Below are positions 13,301 through 25,257 of a DNA stretch of 64,000 nt, piece by piece (the stretch's first letter is position 1; every line of letters starts with the position of its first letter). This stretch comes from Camarhynchus parvulus (taxonomy: Eukaryota; Chordata; Aves; Passeriformes; Thraupidae), in the NCBI RefSeq assembly GCF_901933205.1, contig NC_044573.1, positions 47,397,493 through 47,461,492 on the forward strand. Reading direction: 5' to 3'. The translations under genes were made by a program, and so were the position numbers. The notes beneath the pieces are model-generated. The model was not told the origin of the DNA. It did not search any database and saw only the letters and a program-made list of their open reading frames with translations.

Positions 13301-16300
13301 AAGTGTAGAGCAGTGAAACTACAAAAGCAAAAGCTCAGCTGGAGTAGAAATAATCAAAGGATGTTAAGGACAAGGAAAAAAGCTCCCGTAAGCACACTGG
13401 CAGCAAAGGACATATAAGGAAGCACATGTCTGCTGCTCAGTGGGGTGGGGAACAGCTTAGTGACAGAGAACATCGGAAAGGCCAAGATACTCAATGTCTT
13501 TTTGTGTCTTGGGTTTTGTTGGCAAATTTGTCTCTCCCCAGTCCAAGAGCCTATTTACAAAGTCTGTGGGAGTGAAGCATTACCCACAGTAGAGGAAGGA
13601 GCTGGGCAGCACTTAAGGCAACGGGACACACACAGCTCCATGGGACTAGCTGCAACGGGAGCAAAGGTACTGAGGGAGTTGACTGGAGTCTGATTTGGAT
13701 TTTGGTAAATGCAGTGCTTGGAGACACTTGATGTAAACAACCTGATGTAAACTGTTCCTGCTTGAGTAGGAGTTTGACTAAATGGCTCCCAGATGCACTG
13801 TTCAATCAAAGTTTTTCTATAATTCCATAATACTTTAGCAATAGTAAGGACAAAGACATGGGTAAAAATAAAGATTTCTCACTGTCTAGACATTAAGTAC
13901 GTTCATCCACACTACCAGTAACTCTTAATGGAAGACAGCTGTTAAAATTCAATACCATCTGCGCCTTCTGCTGTGCAAAACCCACCCAAACATAGCTTCT
14001 ACCTCTCTAACTGGAAGGAAGATGAATTCTGTAGAATGATACTTAGCTTTATTTTTTCATCTTTTTCACCTCAGTCATCTGTAAATTGACTCTATTACGT
14101 TTGATCTTGCATTAATGGCATAATATTTTCTCCAGTGTTTTCTTGAAGACTCAAATGATGCTTCATTCCGTATTCAATAATATTTACCCAGCAATTGAAA
14201 AACCCTGTGGTGTTTATCAGTTTCTTTGTATAGTTTCCAGTTGTTTCAAAGAATCTTTTGCATCTGTGCTAACCTCATGCATGAAGAACAATGAAAAACT
14301 AAGTGCTGGCTGTATCAACAGATTCAGCATTTGTGATATTTTGAAACCCGAACACTTCTAACACTGATTTAAATATTACTCCTGGCAGTTTCTTACACAT
14401 AGTAAAAAATTTGTAGGTTAAAATTTTTTGTACTTTTTCTTATGTCAGATGAAATATGAATGGCTTACCTATCGATTTTAAATATTTAAGGACTACTCCT
14501 AATTTTTTCGTATCTTTTTTGTACTTCTAAATCTGCATTTGCTCTTCTACAAATTTATAGAGAAGCATGAAAATTTCACTGACTGATACCAATAATAAAG
14601 ATATTTTGACACCATTCACAAATAAAATTAATGATAATTGCAGTAATTCATAGAATCATAGAATGGTTTGGCTTGGAAGGGACCTTAGAGATCATCTAGT
14701 TCCACCCCTCCTGCCATGAGTAGGGACACCTTCCACTAGACTATGTTACTCAGAGCCTGTCCTCGTTTCTTGCTATAAGGTTTCTGAGTGCTTTGGGACA
14801 ATAATGGAATAATAAAAGAGCATAATTTTAAAATGCAACAATGAGATATGGAAGACTTACTTAGCTTACTATCACACTAAGACAGATAATCACTTTCTAC
14901 CACACTTTGACATAACAGAATATCCTCAGCATTAACAATGTGGAAGACATGGAAACAATGCTACCTATGATTGAGATGCCTAAACTAAATTGTGGAAGTC
15001 TAATGCTACTGCATCTCAGAAATGATAATTCAACAAGACCTGTAAAATTCACAAATTACAGCAATTTAATTGGTCTACAAATATAAGTAATAAATGAAAA
15101 AAGACTGCTGAATTAATTAAAATACTGAATTTGAGTAATGCTATTAAGAAGTTGCTCTATTACAAGAATTGAATAATATAACTGTGAGAATTCTTTGAAA
15201 TGAACTGTAAGATACAAGGACAATGCAAATTACTGGTATTTTACGCTCAGGCTGGAAGGGTTCATTGTGCAACAGTATTTTTAAAACCAAATTACTGGTA
15301 GACTTCCTTTTAATCCTGTGCTAAATCCTAAAGGAGAAAAAGGAAGAACAAATTGCCAAATGAAATACCATGAAGTTGGCACTAATTCACCTCTGACCCT
15401 TAAAGCAGCTTCTCCAAGAATACTGGTATAATTGATATAGTGCCAACAGAGAAAAGAGGGGATGGCAGGATAGACAAGCACTACAGGGAAAATACAGACA
15501 GATTGCAACCTAAGTTTTTCAGACACTTCAGATTTAATACAGAGACAGGAAACAAGCCCACTGGAAATGTGCTCTCAAGTAATACAGTCATTTAGTCTGT
15601 AGACATATGCACTACCACATTCTGCAAGCAAGATCTTGTCAGCTTGGTTAACGGAGTCTAGGAAGATAGGAAGCAAATATTTTCTTCCTAAAACAGATGA
15701 ATCAACCTGCAAATTATCTATGGCCATTCCATAGAGAGGGAACCCAGCAACACTGATGGGAGTCTTCTCAAGAATTTCAGAAGCATTGGTAGGTACTTTC
15801 AAACAGCATGGCTACTCCAACCTTCCTTTGCCAATACTCATGTCATTCTGGACCACCAAACAATTTCGTGATTTTTTTTAGAAATGTGTCACTTTCTGTG
15901 AATTGTTTGAACAGTCATAAAAAAACTACTACTGTCCTCAGTAAAGCTTTTATACTAGTAAAAAGAGAGCAGCGAACAAACAGATGCTTCATTTTTTTCT
16001 CCAAATCTGCCCTGCAGGGAAGCTACTTAAGTTTTCCTTTAATCTCTTCCAACCTCAAAGACAAAAGACTCCTTTGAAGACCTTATTTATAGCAGAAATT
16101 TCTTTTAAACTGTAATCACTGAAATGATTTTTAAAAAGTAGCATCTGAATATCTTAGAAACCCAGAGCAGAAACCATGGTAACAGTCAAGTTCATAAGAA
16201 TCTCTAAAGGATACAGGAAAGCTTGGCCAAGTATCAGTAACTCTGGGGCAAAATGATTTGCTCTTTTTCTTCATACCTAGTGTCATTCTTCAGAAGAGGA

Positions 16301-19300
16301 ACAAACAATCACAATCAGACAATTTAATCAGCAGCTAATAAAGAAAAACAGTCTTCTCCTTATTATTAGCATAGTCAGTAGCAATTACAAAATAAAACCA
16401 AAATATGAATGAGTGGTTTACAATACCTTGCCATTAGTCTTATCTTGGATACTGGAGCCAAAACATATAGGATTCTCTGCAGAAGTAAAATAGTCTACGT
16501 GCTCAGAGCTCTCGTGTTTGGGGAGACCCAAGCCACGGATGCAGCTCAGGTATGATGAGCAGAACAAATAATTGTAAACCATCTATGCTGCAAACACAGT
16601 TGCTTGCAAAAGCCTATGACAATAGGTTTTATTGTCATTTCAGGTTTGGGTACAGGGGTAGGACTTCTTCCCCAAAAAGCATACCTTCTGTGTGAAGCAA
16701 GTTCAAACTGGAAAATTAAAGTGATGAGAGACAGAAAAGATGAACACCAACTGATTATTCTTTATAGACATATCATTTTTTAAGGGGTCTGCAATTTAGA
16801 TCACTGCTTCCAAGTGTGATGTTCTCATTTTTAAACATAGCTGATGTCCTTGTAGGTGTCAGACAAACTACTAATAGACCTCAGTAACTTGTGAAGAATG
16901 AGCCTCTTTTGAAGGCACACACACACATTTGCTAAGAGAGATGGTTACCTAGCCTCACATTTAGCTTTGATAGCTAGAACTCCACACGTTTTCTTACTTA
17001 TATTTGCCTTCACATTAATGGAAACCAAGTTATTCCTTCTTGGTTTGCTTTCCAGATTCTAGGACATAGAAGAAAAACCCTAAATGCCAAATCCCTTGGG
17101 CAAATTTTACACAGTAGCATGCCTTGGACATTACTTGAAAGAAAAATTAATAGAAAATAGTAATTTAGAAGCCCTGTAGGTTTTAAAACATTTTTTTTTG
17201 TTTGCTCTCCTTGTTTTCAGCCTGATTCCATTTGTCGCCCTAAAAATATTGTCTGAATTATTATCCTTGTAATTTTAGAATTCTAGCTAAAACTGAGTAT
17301 CTTCTGCTGTTTTGGTCCATTTATCCCAACTAAATCTTTTTTGCTATATAAAACTTGAAGTCAGAAATTAAATATAAAGCACAAAATCAAGTAATAGACT
17401 TTTTACATATGTGACAAATAGACTGATAAGCAACTGAATATTTAATATAAGTCGCAAAACACTTTTTTTTATCCTATGTGAAAAAAATCTGTGTAAAGAA
17501 AAAAAATATTTCCTTTTTTGGAGGAATTCCTGTAAGATTCAACCTTCATGCTCATAGCAAGCTCATGTACAATGCTAGAATTTTGGATCCTGATCCTTCA
17601 ATTTTTGCATTCCAGGAAGAACAGTTTCTATTGCACAAACTACCATTTGTAAACTGCTTAAAGACAGAAGTAAAATCAGGTGGCATTATACACTTGAGAA
17701 ACAATATCATGTATGTGCTGCTTTCAAATGGCAGACCAAGACCCTGTAGCCTGCGAGAGCAATGCCAGAAAACTCAGCTTACCATTTTCTGTGCTGAGAG
17801 ACAGCTGTAGTGAAATTCTCTGCTCCTGATTCTATGGAGCCAAAGATCTGCTATAAAAAACCTTTGAATACAGAATAGAGAAAAGTACTTTTTACTTATT
17901 TGAAAAACATTCTTCACAATGGAAGGTATCAGATTGCCTGGATGTCATTCATTGGACAGCCTTTCACATTCTACTACACTGGAGACACTGGAGGTCACTT
18001 AAACCTTAAAAAGACATCCTTCAAATTTATTTTTTTTAATTGTATTCCCAAGAGTGGAACATTGAAAATTAATTCCAAGAGATGCCTGCCAAGGCAGAAA
18101 CACTGTATTATCTAGCTCTTAAATGAGTCCTTGTAACATACAGAAACAAATATAGTCTGCAGACGTGGGCTTTCTATCCAGTGTTACAGGTGGAAATATG
18201 ATATACCAATACCTAGATAACGTCATAGCAAGAGCCTGGAAAGAGGAATGTCTTTTCCAGTCATTTTCAGGTGTCAATCTCAGCCAAAAGAAGTGATCTA
18301 TCATGGATTTTTCCAAGATAGTTATGGCTGACTCTGAGTTGTGCTCCAAGTGGGATTGTGAGCTGGTCCAAATCCTTTGAGGCTAACTGGTTTCAAATGG
18401 TGGTGATGACAGGCCAAGTGAACAGACTGCCACAGACAACAAGGGCTTTGAGCCTTGAAATCTTGCAGTTTTCCACCAAGTCACAGATTTGAAAGCAAGT
18501 AACATCTACATCCATTTTGCAGATCAAATTTCTGTCTGATCAATGTGCTCTTCCAACTAGCAGCAAATGAATAGGCATTATAAGGCTACATGCTGACCTT
18601 AGACCCAGCTGTAAGAATGCTAAGACTGGTTTTGACACTAAAGTTTGATACTCAAGCATCAAGTAGAAGAATATGAACTGCACAGCGCTGCTTCTTTGTT
18701 GGCTTCTGTAAAAACCTCTTGTGCCTTCCGTATGGCACCTGAACAATTAACCAAGAGCTGAAAGTCTCTGCATGACACAGCATGCCAGTACTTCTGGAGG
18801 ATTTAAGCCAACTCATTTAAAAAGCACTTTGCATGCATTGTTAAGAAAATCAGGAAATCCCATTTCTTCCATGGTGGTTACAGAGAATTCACAGAAGATA
18901 AAGACCATTCTGCTTAAATAGATGAATAATCCCTGTCAAACTGAGTCTCTAACATTATACTTTAAGAATGCTTTCTAGTTTCAAATCACAATTATTATAT
19001 TTTTCTTTTGACAGTACATTTTCTGCTATGCAGTTCTGCTGGAAGCTGCTTTTTTCTGCCATACTGTTTTTTACACTGTTCACGACAATAGAAGTCAAAA
19101 CTCCTCTTGCACACTCTGATTGTACAGTCTCCAACCAAGGGCTCATGGAGTGTTTGCCTGCAAGATTCTCTGACAGTGCTTTGAGTTTCATGGAAAGAAA
19201 AACCTAAAACTAAAATCAGTAGGGAGTACAGCATTTAGTGTGATATTGCCACTAGGAAATTACTTAATATTTTCATGCCCATGAGTCCGTGAAGTTTGAA

Positions 19301-22300
19301 ATCTACAGATCAAATAAGCTGAGCTCTCAGGGGTTCCTTGTTTTAATTAGAATTAACTAGGAAAATTAATTTGAATACATAATTTTCTAATTAACATGTA
19401 ATCTAGTTAATAAAAAATTAAACTTATTGGTCAGTTTATATGCTATTCTAGTAGGCTTCTCATAAGCATACTGGGAAAAAAAAACATTATCTCACCACAA
19501 AGCATGAAACTAAAAAGAAAGTTAAAAGTAGAAGGGAGAAAAAAGTATCAAAAAATTGACTATGTAAAGTTGTACTGTGTTTACACACTGAAAAAATTTT
19601 GATTAATGAAGCACAGGTATTGAAAGCAAGAGCTTTATTTTTCTAGTCAGAAATTCTAGGTCTAATTTAGAATTTTTTTTTTTTGTGATACTCAAAAAAT
19701 TACTACCCTCGGAAATATGAGTTACTTACAAAACAAATAGACAATAAAAAATAAATGGAAAGTGGTTCTTTCAAGCTTAAGAAAGACAATGCAAAAACTT
19801 CAGGAACATCTCTAGCTTTATTCAGGTTAGAATTTAGGTATTAATACAATAGTACAGTAGTAGAGCTTGCAGATAATCAGTGATGCAATAAATAACTTCT
19901 GAAGAACAATCACGAACCTAAGATCACAACACATTTATTCACTAACACTGCTGTGTCTGGGGAATGTACATATGTGCAGGATGGTACCACTTGCTCAGCA
20001 TCTCAGATGGTTAAATTTTAAGGTACATAAAAACTTTTCCCTTCAGTTATGCAGCTGGATGTCCTGGAATCCTGGGCCATCACAGTTTTCTGTTGTGCCT
20101 AAACTATTTGAGAGAGCAGGAAATGCCTTCCAAAAAGGCGGCAGACAGGCATTCAAACCAAAACAATTGTTTATCTTTGGATTGCAATTAACAGCATGCT
20201 GAAGGAGACCATGATCTCAAAACATCCTCAGTTTTGTCAGGACAGTAGCTGCAAACTGGAGATGAACAACTATTGTAACTCAAGATACACCACTCAGAGT
20301 CTTGTGAAGCCTTAACTGGCTTTGGTTAGAAAGGATCTGAACTGAGCTGTTTGAGACAGAAGAGCCCCACGAGTTATCAAAAATCAGCCTTGTAGTAAGA
20401 GTATAAAATCTTGTAATATGTTACCAGTTACAATTGTAAAGCAGACTATGAATGCAGTGAAGGTTTAAAATTTTTAATTCAAATCTTCTCCTTGTGAAGT
20501 CCAGTGAGTAGCTGTACTGGGTTCAGCTAGGTTTGAAGTAAATTTCCTCAGAGCAGCTTGTAGGGGGGATATGTTTTAGTTTTGTGATGGAAACAGTGTC
20601 AATAACACAGTGATATTTCAGTTATTGCTGAGCAGTAACTACACAGAGTCAATGCCTTTTCTGATTCTCACACAGCTCCACCAGCGCGTAGGCTGGAGGT
20701 GCACGAGAAGGGACCAGAGGGGATTCAGCCCAGACACCTGACCCCAAACAACCAAAGAGACTTTCCTTCCCATATGTTGTCATGCTGAGCAATGAAACTG
20801 GGGGAAGAAGAAGGAAGTAGAAGACATTCAGAGTGATGACATTTGTCTTCCCAAGTCACAATTACATGTGATGAAGCCCTGCTTTCATGGGGATGCCTCT
20901 ACACCTGACTGTCCATGGGAAGCAGTGAATGAATTCCTGTTCTTCCTCTGCTGTTTACCTATTGAGCTGTCTTCATCTGCAACAAGTTTTTGCATTTTTA
21001 CCCAGATTCCTGCCCTCATCCTGCTAGGGATGAGCAAGCAAGCAGTGTGGGTCAGAGCTGCCAGATTAAACCATGGGGTTAAACCATGACACTTGAAACT
21101 AATAATATTTTTTTTAAAAGCCCAGTTTCTAATAAATTGGCAGAATTAACTATAAAATGGGTACACCTAATAAAAAAATGCAAAATCAGGGCTAGTATGT
21201 CTTTTGTCCAAAACATTCACTCTGTTTCAAGTCTTTAGCAAAAGTTGGTTATAAACCTTCAAGTCATACTCAGCTCTGACTGTAGCTCATGTACAGTCAA
21301 AAACAAGCATTTGCACCTCCACAGGAATATAACCAGCTTTTATATAATACAGCAACCCCTTCTCTCAAATAAAACATGTTGCAACATGTTGCAAGTCAAA
21401 GATGTACCACTGGGCTACCCCCTTGGACCACAAACAGGAGAACAGGAGTACTGAGTGGGAGAATGAGTGAACTGTAGCCCAGCACCATGTCCCAAACAAT
21501 ATTGCAACTGAAAACCTCTATGCAAAGAGCATAAAGGCATATCTAGTATATCTGTCAAATAATTTCCCAGACTCTAAGTATTGTTAAGAATAATGCTCAA
21601 GCAATTCCCAGGCTTGATGTAGTTGCTATGTGTTTATATAATTTTCAACAGGTTTCTTTTCTGCAAGCTTGTTCACTGATTCCATGTAAATTTTTAGCGC
21701 CCATTAAAATTTACATTAACCAACATGAGAGGTCCACTAAAAGCTTCAAGCTCAATTACCATGCTCTTACCCAAAAGTCATGAGTTCTTACCATTCTCAA
21801 TCTTCAGCCTATCTAAAAAACCCAAAACATTAAAAAATTAATCTGGTCAGTCTATATTGTCTAAACTACCAAACCTAAAGAACAGATCCTGGCAGAGGAT
21901 AAAACCTCAACCACAAGCCATGGCTGAAACCTTATTCTAGGCCTATAGGAACTGAAGAATGAACTAGCAATTCCACAATTTTTTTCTGCTCTTATTCTCA
22001 CATCCTTTTATCTTAATAACAAATGTTAAGTAATCCTAAGCATTGGTGCAGCAACCTGCTACTGATTGCAATCAACCAGGCATACAGCTAAAAAATAATT
22101 TCTCCCAGCCAGTGCAGGCTTCAGCCTGTCTCTGCTGGTCCTTAAGGATACATCAGCAGTACATATTAGTTAGTGACCTCTTTAAAAAGTACTCCAGCAT
22201 TGCTCTGACCTTCTCCTATATACACTGGTGACCTCTGTCTGCGCCACAATTACACCTAAATCACTTACCTCTCTTGGCACTGACTCCTCATTTTTGTCCC

Positions 22301-24968
22301 TAATAGCCCAAACCCTAATTGTGATAGCTGCTGATGGCTTAATTCAGAAGATTGGGCTTGATGGCTTAGAGCTTCATCCAATTAATTTAAAAGCATTTTA
22401 ATTCATTATCCATTCTTACTAGCCAGAATCTCTTCCAGTGCCACCAAAGACATCAATTCCTATTCACCATAGCTGTTGAAACCTGGGAAAGATCAGATTC
22501 TCAGCAGCTTCTAATGGTGCAATTCAGAAAAGCTGTAAGGGCAGCAGTTCTTTTGAGCTCTTCAGCCCATCATCTCCAGCAGCTGCCTAGCTCCTGAGGG
22601 AATTACTATCTAATTAGAAAGCAATAATGAAGAGAGACCCAATGGAGTATCCTGCAGAGACCCAGGGGAAGTCTGGCTATCAAGTCCAGAGGAATTTTCC
22701 TGCCTTCTCCATATGTTTCTGAGGTCCCACTCTAACAATGCAATATATCCACCCATAATCCTGATTGATTTTCCACAGTGCAGATGTACTGTTCTGACTG
22801 TTCTAAACACTTGTGGGGAAAAAAAAGAAGCCTGATTTCACTAGAAATGGAGAGAAGTGATTTTAAGGTGATCAAAATATATTGCACAGATTTTTGTACA
22901 CATTACTCTCAGAGGATTTCTGCATTAATTTTATCCACAACAGATGAAATTATAACACTAATTCTTTTTGGTAAGCACTGAGAGATTTCAGGATTTTTTT
23001 ACAAATTGTTTAAAGAAAAATTAGTATTTTTTTTTTTTTTTTATTTCTTATATTCCTATTTAGTATTTTGATTATTAGAGACATATAAAAAACAAGTCAT
23101 GTTTCCTATCAGAAAAACAGTACTAGTCCTAAAGACAAAGTATTCTAACATTTTTTCCTTGCAACTGCAAGCTTTGTTCTAAAATAAACAGAAAATCTAT
23201 GTTGTAATTACAACAGAATACTAAATTTACAAGGCAACGTTTTCTCAGGTAGGCTGCAAATATCCATTTCTCTTTCAAATACAGGAATAGTTACATTACT
23301 TAAGTTTTCATAGATTTAGACAAAATTTTTATAGCAATTGTCTCTGTCTCATAAACATCCTTAACAAGCTGGGTAACAGAATGAACAGCATGAATGAATA
23401 TCAAAGAGAATCAGAGAATATTCTGAGTTGGATTCCACTAGGATCATCAAAGTCCAACTCCTGGCCCTGCACAGGACATCCCAAGAGTCACTCCATGTGC
23501 CTGGGAATGCTGTCCAAATACTTGAACTCTCTCAAGCTTGGTGCTGTGACCCCTTCCCTGGCCAAAACAGCAACAACAGCAGCGTTACTAAGCAGAGGGC
23601 ACAATGGGGAGAAGGAACTAGATACTGGCAGCCTGCAACAGAAAAGTTGGCAAAATGGGAATCAAGGTGTGAAATATAAAGTAGAAACAGGAAAGTATAA
23701 GAAACTGTGTAGTAAAGGCTGTGTAACTAGATATGAAATAAGCATAAAGGGGCATTTGAGATTGACTTCAGGAAAGCAATAAGCGATACAACTGAAACCT
23801 TTGTGTATGTCAGAAAAAAAAAGAAGCAAAGGCCACAAGCACATACATGAGATACTTTTTTCATTTGAATCCCGACAGCACCATGCATTCAGGCTTACAT
23901 TAGGATGAGAAAGCTGCTAACACCATAGAAACAGAACTCACAAGTCAAAACAGTGACAGTGAATGTCAATGTTCTCTATTTATTTGTCTTTTCAGGAAGA
24001 AATAGACATTTACACAGAAATATACAAATTCACACTAAACACCCAGCAAATAGCAAATCATTTAAAAATAACTCAAGAGATGCTACTTACACTGAAATAT
24101 TTAAGAAATTAATAGGAAGAACTATTTTCTTTATCATACTTGCTTTCCTCAGATTCTTTATAACATAAAGCAAACTTTCCAGACACTGGGAATTTTCTTT
24201 CCTTTTTGTAAGGGAAACTGATGTGCTACGACCGTCATTAATCATTTTGCCCCCAAAACTGCAGCTAGTTTGGTTCCTCTCCCGGATGAAAGTAGAGCGT
24301 CCCCATTCCCAAAATTATTTCCCGGTTGACAGGGTCTTTTAAACCCAAAATCGTTTCAGTGAGCTCTTAACCTCTGATGGCTGCCGAGCAGCAGCTGAAG
24401 CTGCGCGCAAGGTCCGAGGTCTGCGTGCCCGACCAGGGATGCTCCAGGACACGCACGGCTCCGGCGGGGCAGGACGGCGCTGAGGCAAGAGCGCCCCAAG
24501 GACCGCAGAGGGAGGGAGCACAACTTCCACCCGAGCTGGGCCCCCGGTTTGAACAAACAAACAAAACCCCAGGAGCAACCAAACCCCTCCTCGGCTTTAG
24601 GAAACAATTTTACTGAAGCACCCACGCGAGCAAGTGAACTTTCTCAGCGCAAGTTGTTTGCCCGCACGGCGCTTACGGGCATGCACCGTGTCCGGCCGGT
24701 GCCACGGCGACAGGGCCGCCTGGCACAGGTGCCCGCCGGCCTCGGCGGCCGCCCGGGCCGGCCCGAGGCAGAGAAGCCTCGGGGAAGTTCCCGGCCGGCC
24801 GCAGCAGCCCAGGCCGGGCACGGCGGTGTCTCCATCCCGTGTCGGGCCGGCCGGCGGGGGCTGCCGTCCTCCCGCGCCCACCCTCCCTCTCTCCCGGGGC
24901 TCTCACCTTCTGGAGGAGGTGCCGGCGCCGCTGGAGATCTCCTTCTTCTTGCCCGCCTTGGAGGCCAT
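1224..24968 (-). CDS. ADGB: ADGB (androglobin), 5' part: coding exons 1-7, truncated by the window edge
   Basis: Androglobin is a large chimeric protein (about 1,670 residues in human) with an N-terminal calpain-like domain, a circularly permuted globin domain split by an IQ motif, and a coiled-coil C-terminus. It is expressed in testis and ciliated tissue and is tied to spermatid and cilium formation. The seven exons add up to 788 nt (262 complete codons). All junctions are GT-AG and keep frame. The product follows my recollection of human ADGB through MASK..KKKE, FPIWPEWNDADINAEKWDAGK, SWKRPQEF, PVIV.NE..FDL.SANEH, LMRWIVSEIYAVW, WKPWEHIY, GCWRKI.VDD, LWPMLLSKAIIKLA and EFTVLQTLTGWIPEVI. 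This is the beginning of the calpain-like core; the rest of the protease-like half, the globin and the IQ part lie beyond position 1. I see no frame break. Confidence 0.95.
1311..2606 (-). other. ADGB: ADGB intron 6
   Basis: A 1.3-kb intron in phase 2. The plus-strand open frames in it, up to 124 residues, show no domain and no conserved pattern. Confidence 0.85.
2607..2746 (-). CDS. ADGB: ADGB coding exon 6
   Basis: Encodes residues 188-233 plus two bases. GCWRKIIVDDTMP corresponds to the calpain strand motif with DD..P, and ELWPMLLSKAIIKLA to the calpain helix usually written EFW..LLEKAYAK. The acceptor is cccctgtcacag at 2747 and the donor AG|gtatgt at 2606. Confidence 0.95.
2747..5366 (-). 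other. ADGB: ADGB intron 5
   Basis: A 2.6-kb phase-0 intron. It includes a T/A-rich asymmetric tract at about 3,890-4,350 that creates a long but compositionally biased minus-strand open frame. Nothing else recognised. Confidence 0.85.
5367..5555 (-). CDS. ADGB: ADGB coding exon 5
   Basis: Encodes residues 125-187 (189 nt, phase 0). LMRWIVSEIYAVWRIY and WKPWEHIYGLCKS are the best conserved parts. The acceptor is tgttttag at 5556 and the donor ATG|gtgagt at 5366. The segment between the two blocks, about residues 141-153, is shorter than I recall in human. Confidence 0.95.
5556..6820 (-). other. ADGB: ADGB intron 4
   Basis: A 1.3-kb phase-0 intron, AT-rich. A 10-bp direct duplication (acttcatgca twice) lies near 5,763. 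No other feature seen. Confidence 0.85.
6821..6892 (-). CDS. ADGB: ADGB coding exon 4
   Basis: Encodes residues 101-124 (72 nt), with PVIVQNETSFDLVSANEHIF and a CysCys pair at 122-123. The acceptor is tttctactag at 6893 and the donor GAG|gtaggt at 6820. Confidence 0.92.
6893..9107 (-). other. ADGB: ADGB intron 3
   Basis: A 2.2-kb phase-0 intron. A locally more GC-rich patch at about 8,830-8,980 was not identified; it could be an old repeat. Confidence 0.85.
9108..9200 (-). CDS. ADGB: ADGB coding exon 3
   Basis: Encodes residues 70-100 (93 nt, phase 0 to phase 0), containing DDPEGKIQLPASLKV and SWKRPQEF. The acceptor is ttttgtgtag and the donor GAG|gtaaga. It was too short for an open-frame search and was found by looking for the ADGB continuation. 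Confidence 0.93.
10418..10486 (+). repeat. A/C-rich simple repeat
   Basis: Imperfect aaaacc/aaaca repeat in ADGB intron 2. Confidence 0.75.
11491..11518. repeat. Perfect 12-bp inverted repeat, 4-base loop
   Basis: AAATGCATTAAA, loop taaa, then TTTAATGCATTT. It lies in ADGB intron 2 and could form a hairpin. No function is known. Confidence 0.85.
12216..12360 (-). CDS. ADGB: ADGB coding exon 2
   Basis: Encodes Arg21-Ser69, including the conserved RFPIWPEWNDADINAEKWD block followed by a Lys/Gly-rich linker. The acceptor is gtgttttctag at 12361 and the donor TCA|gtaagt at 12215. Confidence 0.95.
13700..13835 (+). mobile_element. CR1 LINE fragment, diverged 3' end
   Basis: Contains cctgcttgagtaggagtttg followed by actaaatggctccc and a decayed tail (ataattccataat), the pattern of the sense CR1 3' end. 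It is old and diverged, so its left limit is uncertain. Confidence 0.5.
14647..14763 (-). mobile_element. CR1 LINE fragment, 3' end, inverted
   Basis: Begins with tcatagaatcatagaatgg then ttggaagggacctt, the reverse complement of the CR1 3' terminus and its ATTCTATG repeats, and continues through gggacaccttccactaga. It is a 5'-truncated copy, as is usual for CR1, in ADGB intron 1. Confidence 0.9.
20513..21091 (+). mobile_element. Solo LTR of an avian endogenous retrovirus
   Basis: About 580 bp that starts TGTACTGGGTTCAGC and ends AAACCATGACA, so it has TG...CA termini. It follows a dispersed LTR that I recognise from bird genomes: gaaacagtgtcaataacac, ccaccagcgcgtaggctgg, the late cttcccaagtcac block and the terminal gggttaaaccatgaca. 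No internal retroviral region is present beside it and I see no clear target-site duplication, so it is probably an old solo LTR. The family name was not assigned. It lies in ADGB intron 1. Confidence 0.75.
23407..23570 (-). mobile_element. CR1 LINE fragment, 3' end, inverted
   Basis: The motifs gaatattctgagttggattc, ggatcatcaaagtccaactc, ctggccctgcacaggacatc and cttggtgctgtgaccccttc match the inverted 3' end of a CR1 subfamily common in birds. It accounts for the start of a 133-residue plus-strand open frame here. Confidence 0.85.
24551..24567. promoter_or_regulatory. Forkhead-like motif cluster in 5' intron 1 of ADGB
   Basis: Overlapping ACAAACA motifs inside gaacaaacaaacaaaac, about 400 bp inside the gene. 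They resemble forkhead (FOXJ1-type) sites but are equally explained as a short AAAC simple repeat. Confidence 0.2.
24907..24968 (-). CDS. ADGB: ADGB coding exon 1
   Basis: Encodes residues 1-20 plus two bases of Arg21, beginning MASKAGKKKEISSG. The ATG is at 24968-24966 with a Kozak-like GAGGCCATGG on the opposite strand, so the minus-strand start has GCC at +4. The donor is AGAAG|gtgaga at 24906. It lies in a CpG island. The basic MASK-KKKE start matches that of mammalian ADGB. Confidence 0.88.
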
Positions 24969-24999
24969 GGCCGCGGGTCGGAGCCGCCGCGTCCGCCGC

Positions 25000-25012
25000 G
25001 TTGCCGGGCGAC
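25000..25012. promoter_or_regulatory. Candidate RFX X-box at the ADGB promoter
   Basis: The sequence is GTTGCC, one spacer base, then GGCGAC. It differs at one position from the X-box consensus GTNRCC-N(0-3)-RGYAAC. RFX factors bind such sites close to the starts of ciliary genes. ADGB is known to be linked to ciliated cells and to be controlled by FOXJ1, which often acts with RFX. Binding is inferred, not shown. Confidence 0.45.
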
Positions 25013-25257
25013 CCCGCGGGCCGCGGGAGGGGCCGCGGGCGGTGAGGGGCGAGGGCGAGGGGCCGGGCCCAGCCCCTGTTAGGACACGGCCCCGCCGCCT
25101 GCTTCGTGCCCGAGGAGCCAAAGGAACGGCGTGGAATGGCTCTGCGGGCGAAGATTTGGCTTGGAGGGTAACAGATACCGCTTTCTGCAGCAGCCTCAGG
25201 AATCCGTCCCAAGAACGGAGTTTGTCTGCTGGCCCGTGATAATCAGCTGTGAGAAGC

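Larger units (their letters stand above)
12361..24906 (-). other. ADGB: ADGB intron 1
   Basis: A 12.5-kb phase-2 intron holding CR1 fragments (13700-13835, 14647-14763, 23407-23570) and a solo LTR (20513-21091). The rest looks like unique AT-rich sequence. Its open frames, including 110 residues at 17478-17810, show no recognisable domain. Confidence 0.85.
24390..25140 (-). promoter_or_regulatory. ADGB: ADGB CpG-island promoter
   Basis: A dense CpG, GC-rich block surrounds ADGB exon 1, abruptly bounded by AT-rich sequence on the left and by a CR1 fragment from 25258 on the right. Open frames in several phases here are by-products of the base composition. No TATA box is evident. An X-box-like site lies 32 bp upstream of the ATG. 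Confidence 0.75.

Noticed and set aside
23381..23782. 133-residue plus-strand open frame in ADGB intron 1
   Set aside because: Its first half is an inverted CR1 3' end, which does not encode protein in that direction.
24549..25239. Overlapping open frames of 177-201 residues on both strands in the ADGB CpG island
   Set aside because: GC-rich sequence lacks stop codons in all frames. The products are Arg/Pro/Gly/Ala-rich without domains. Only the MASKAG... minus-strand exon is supported.
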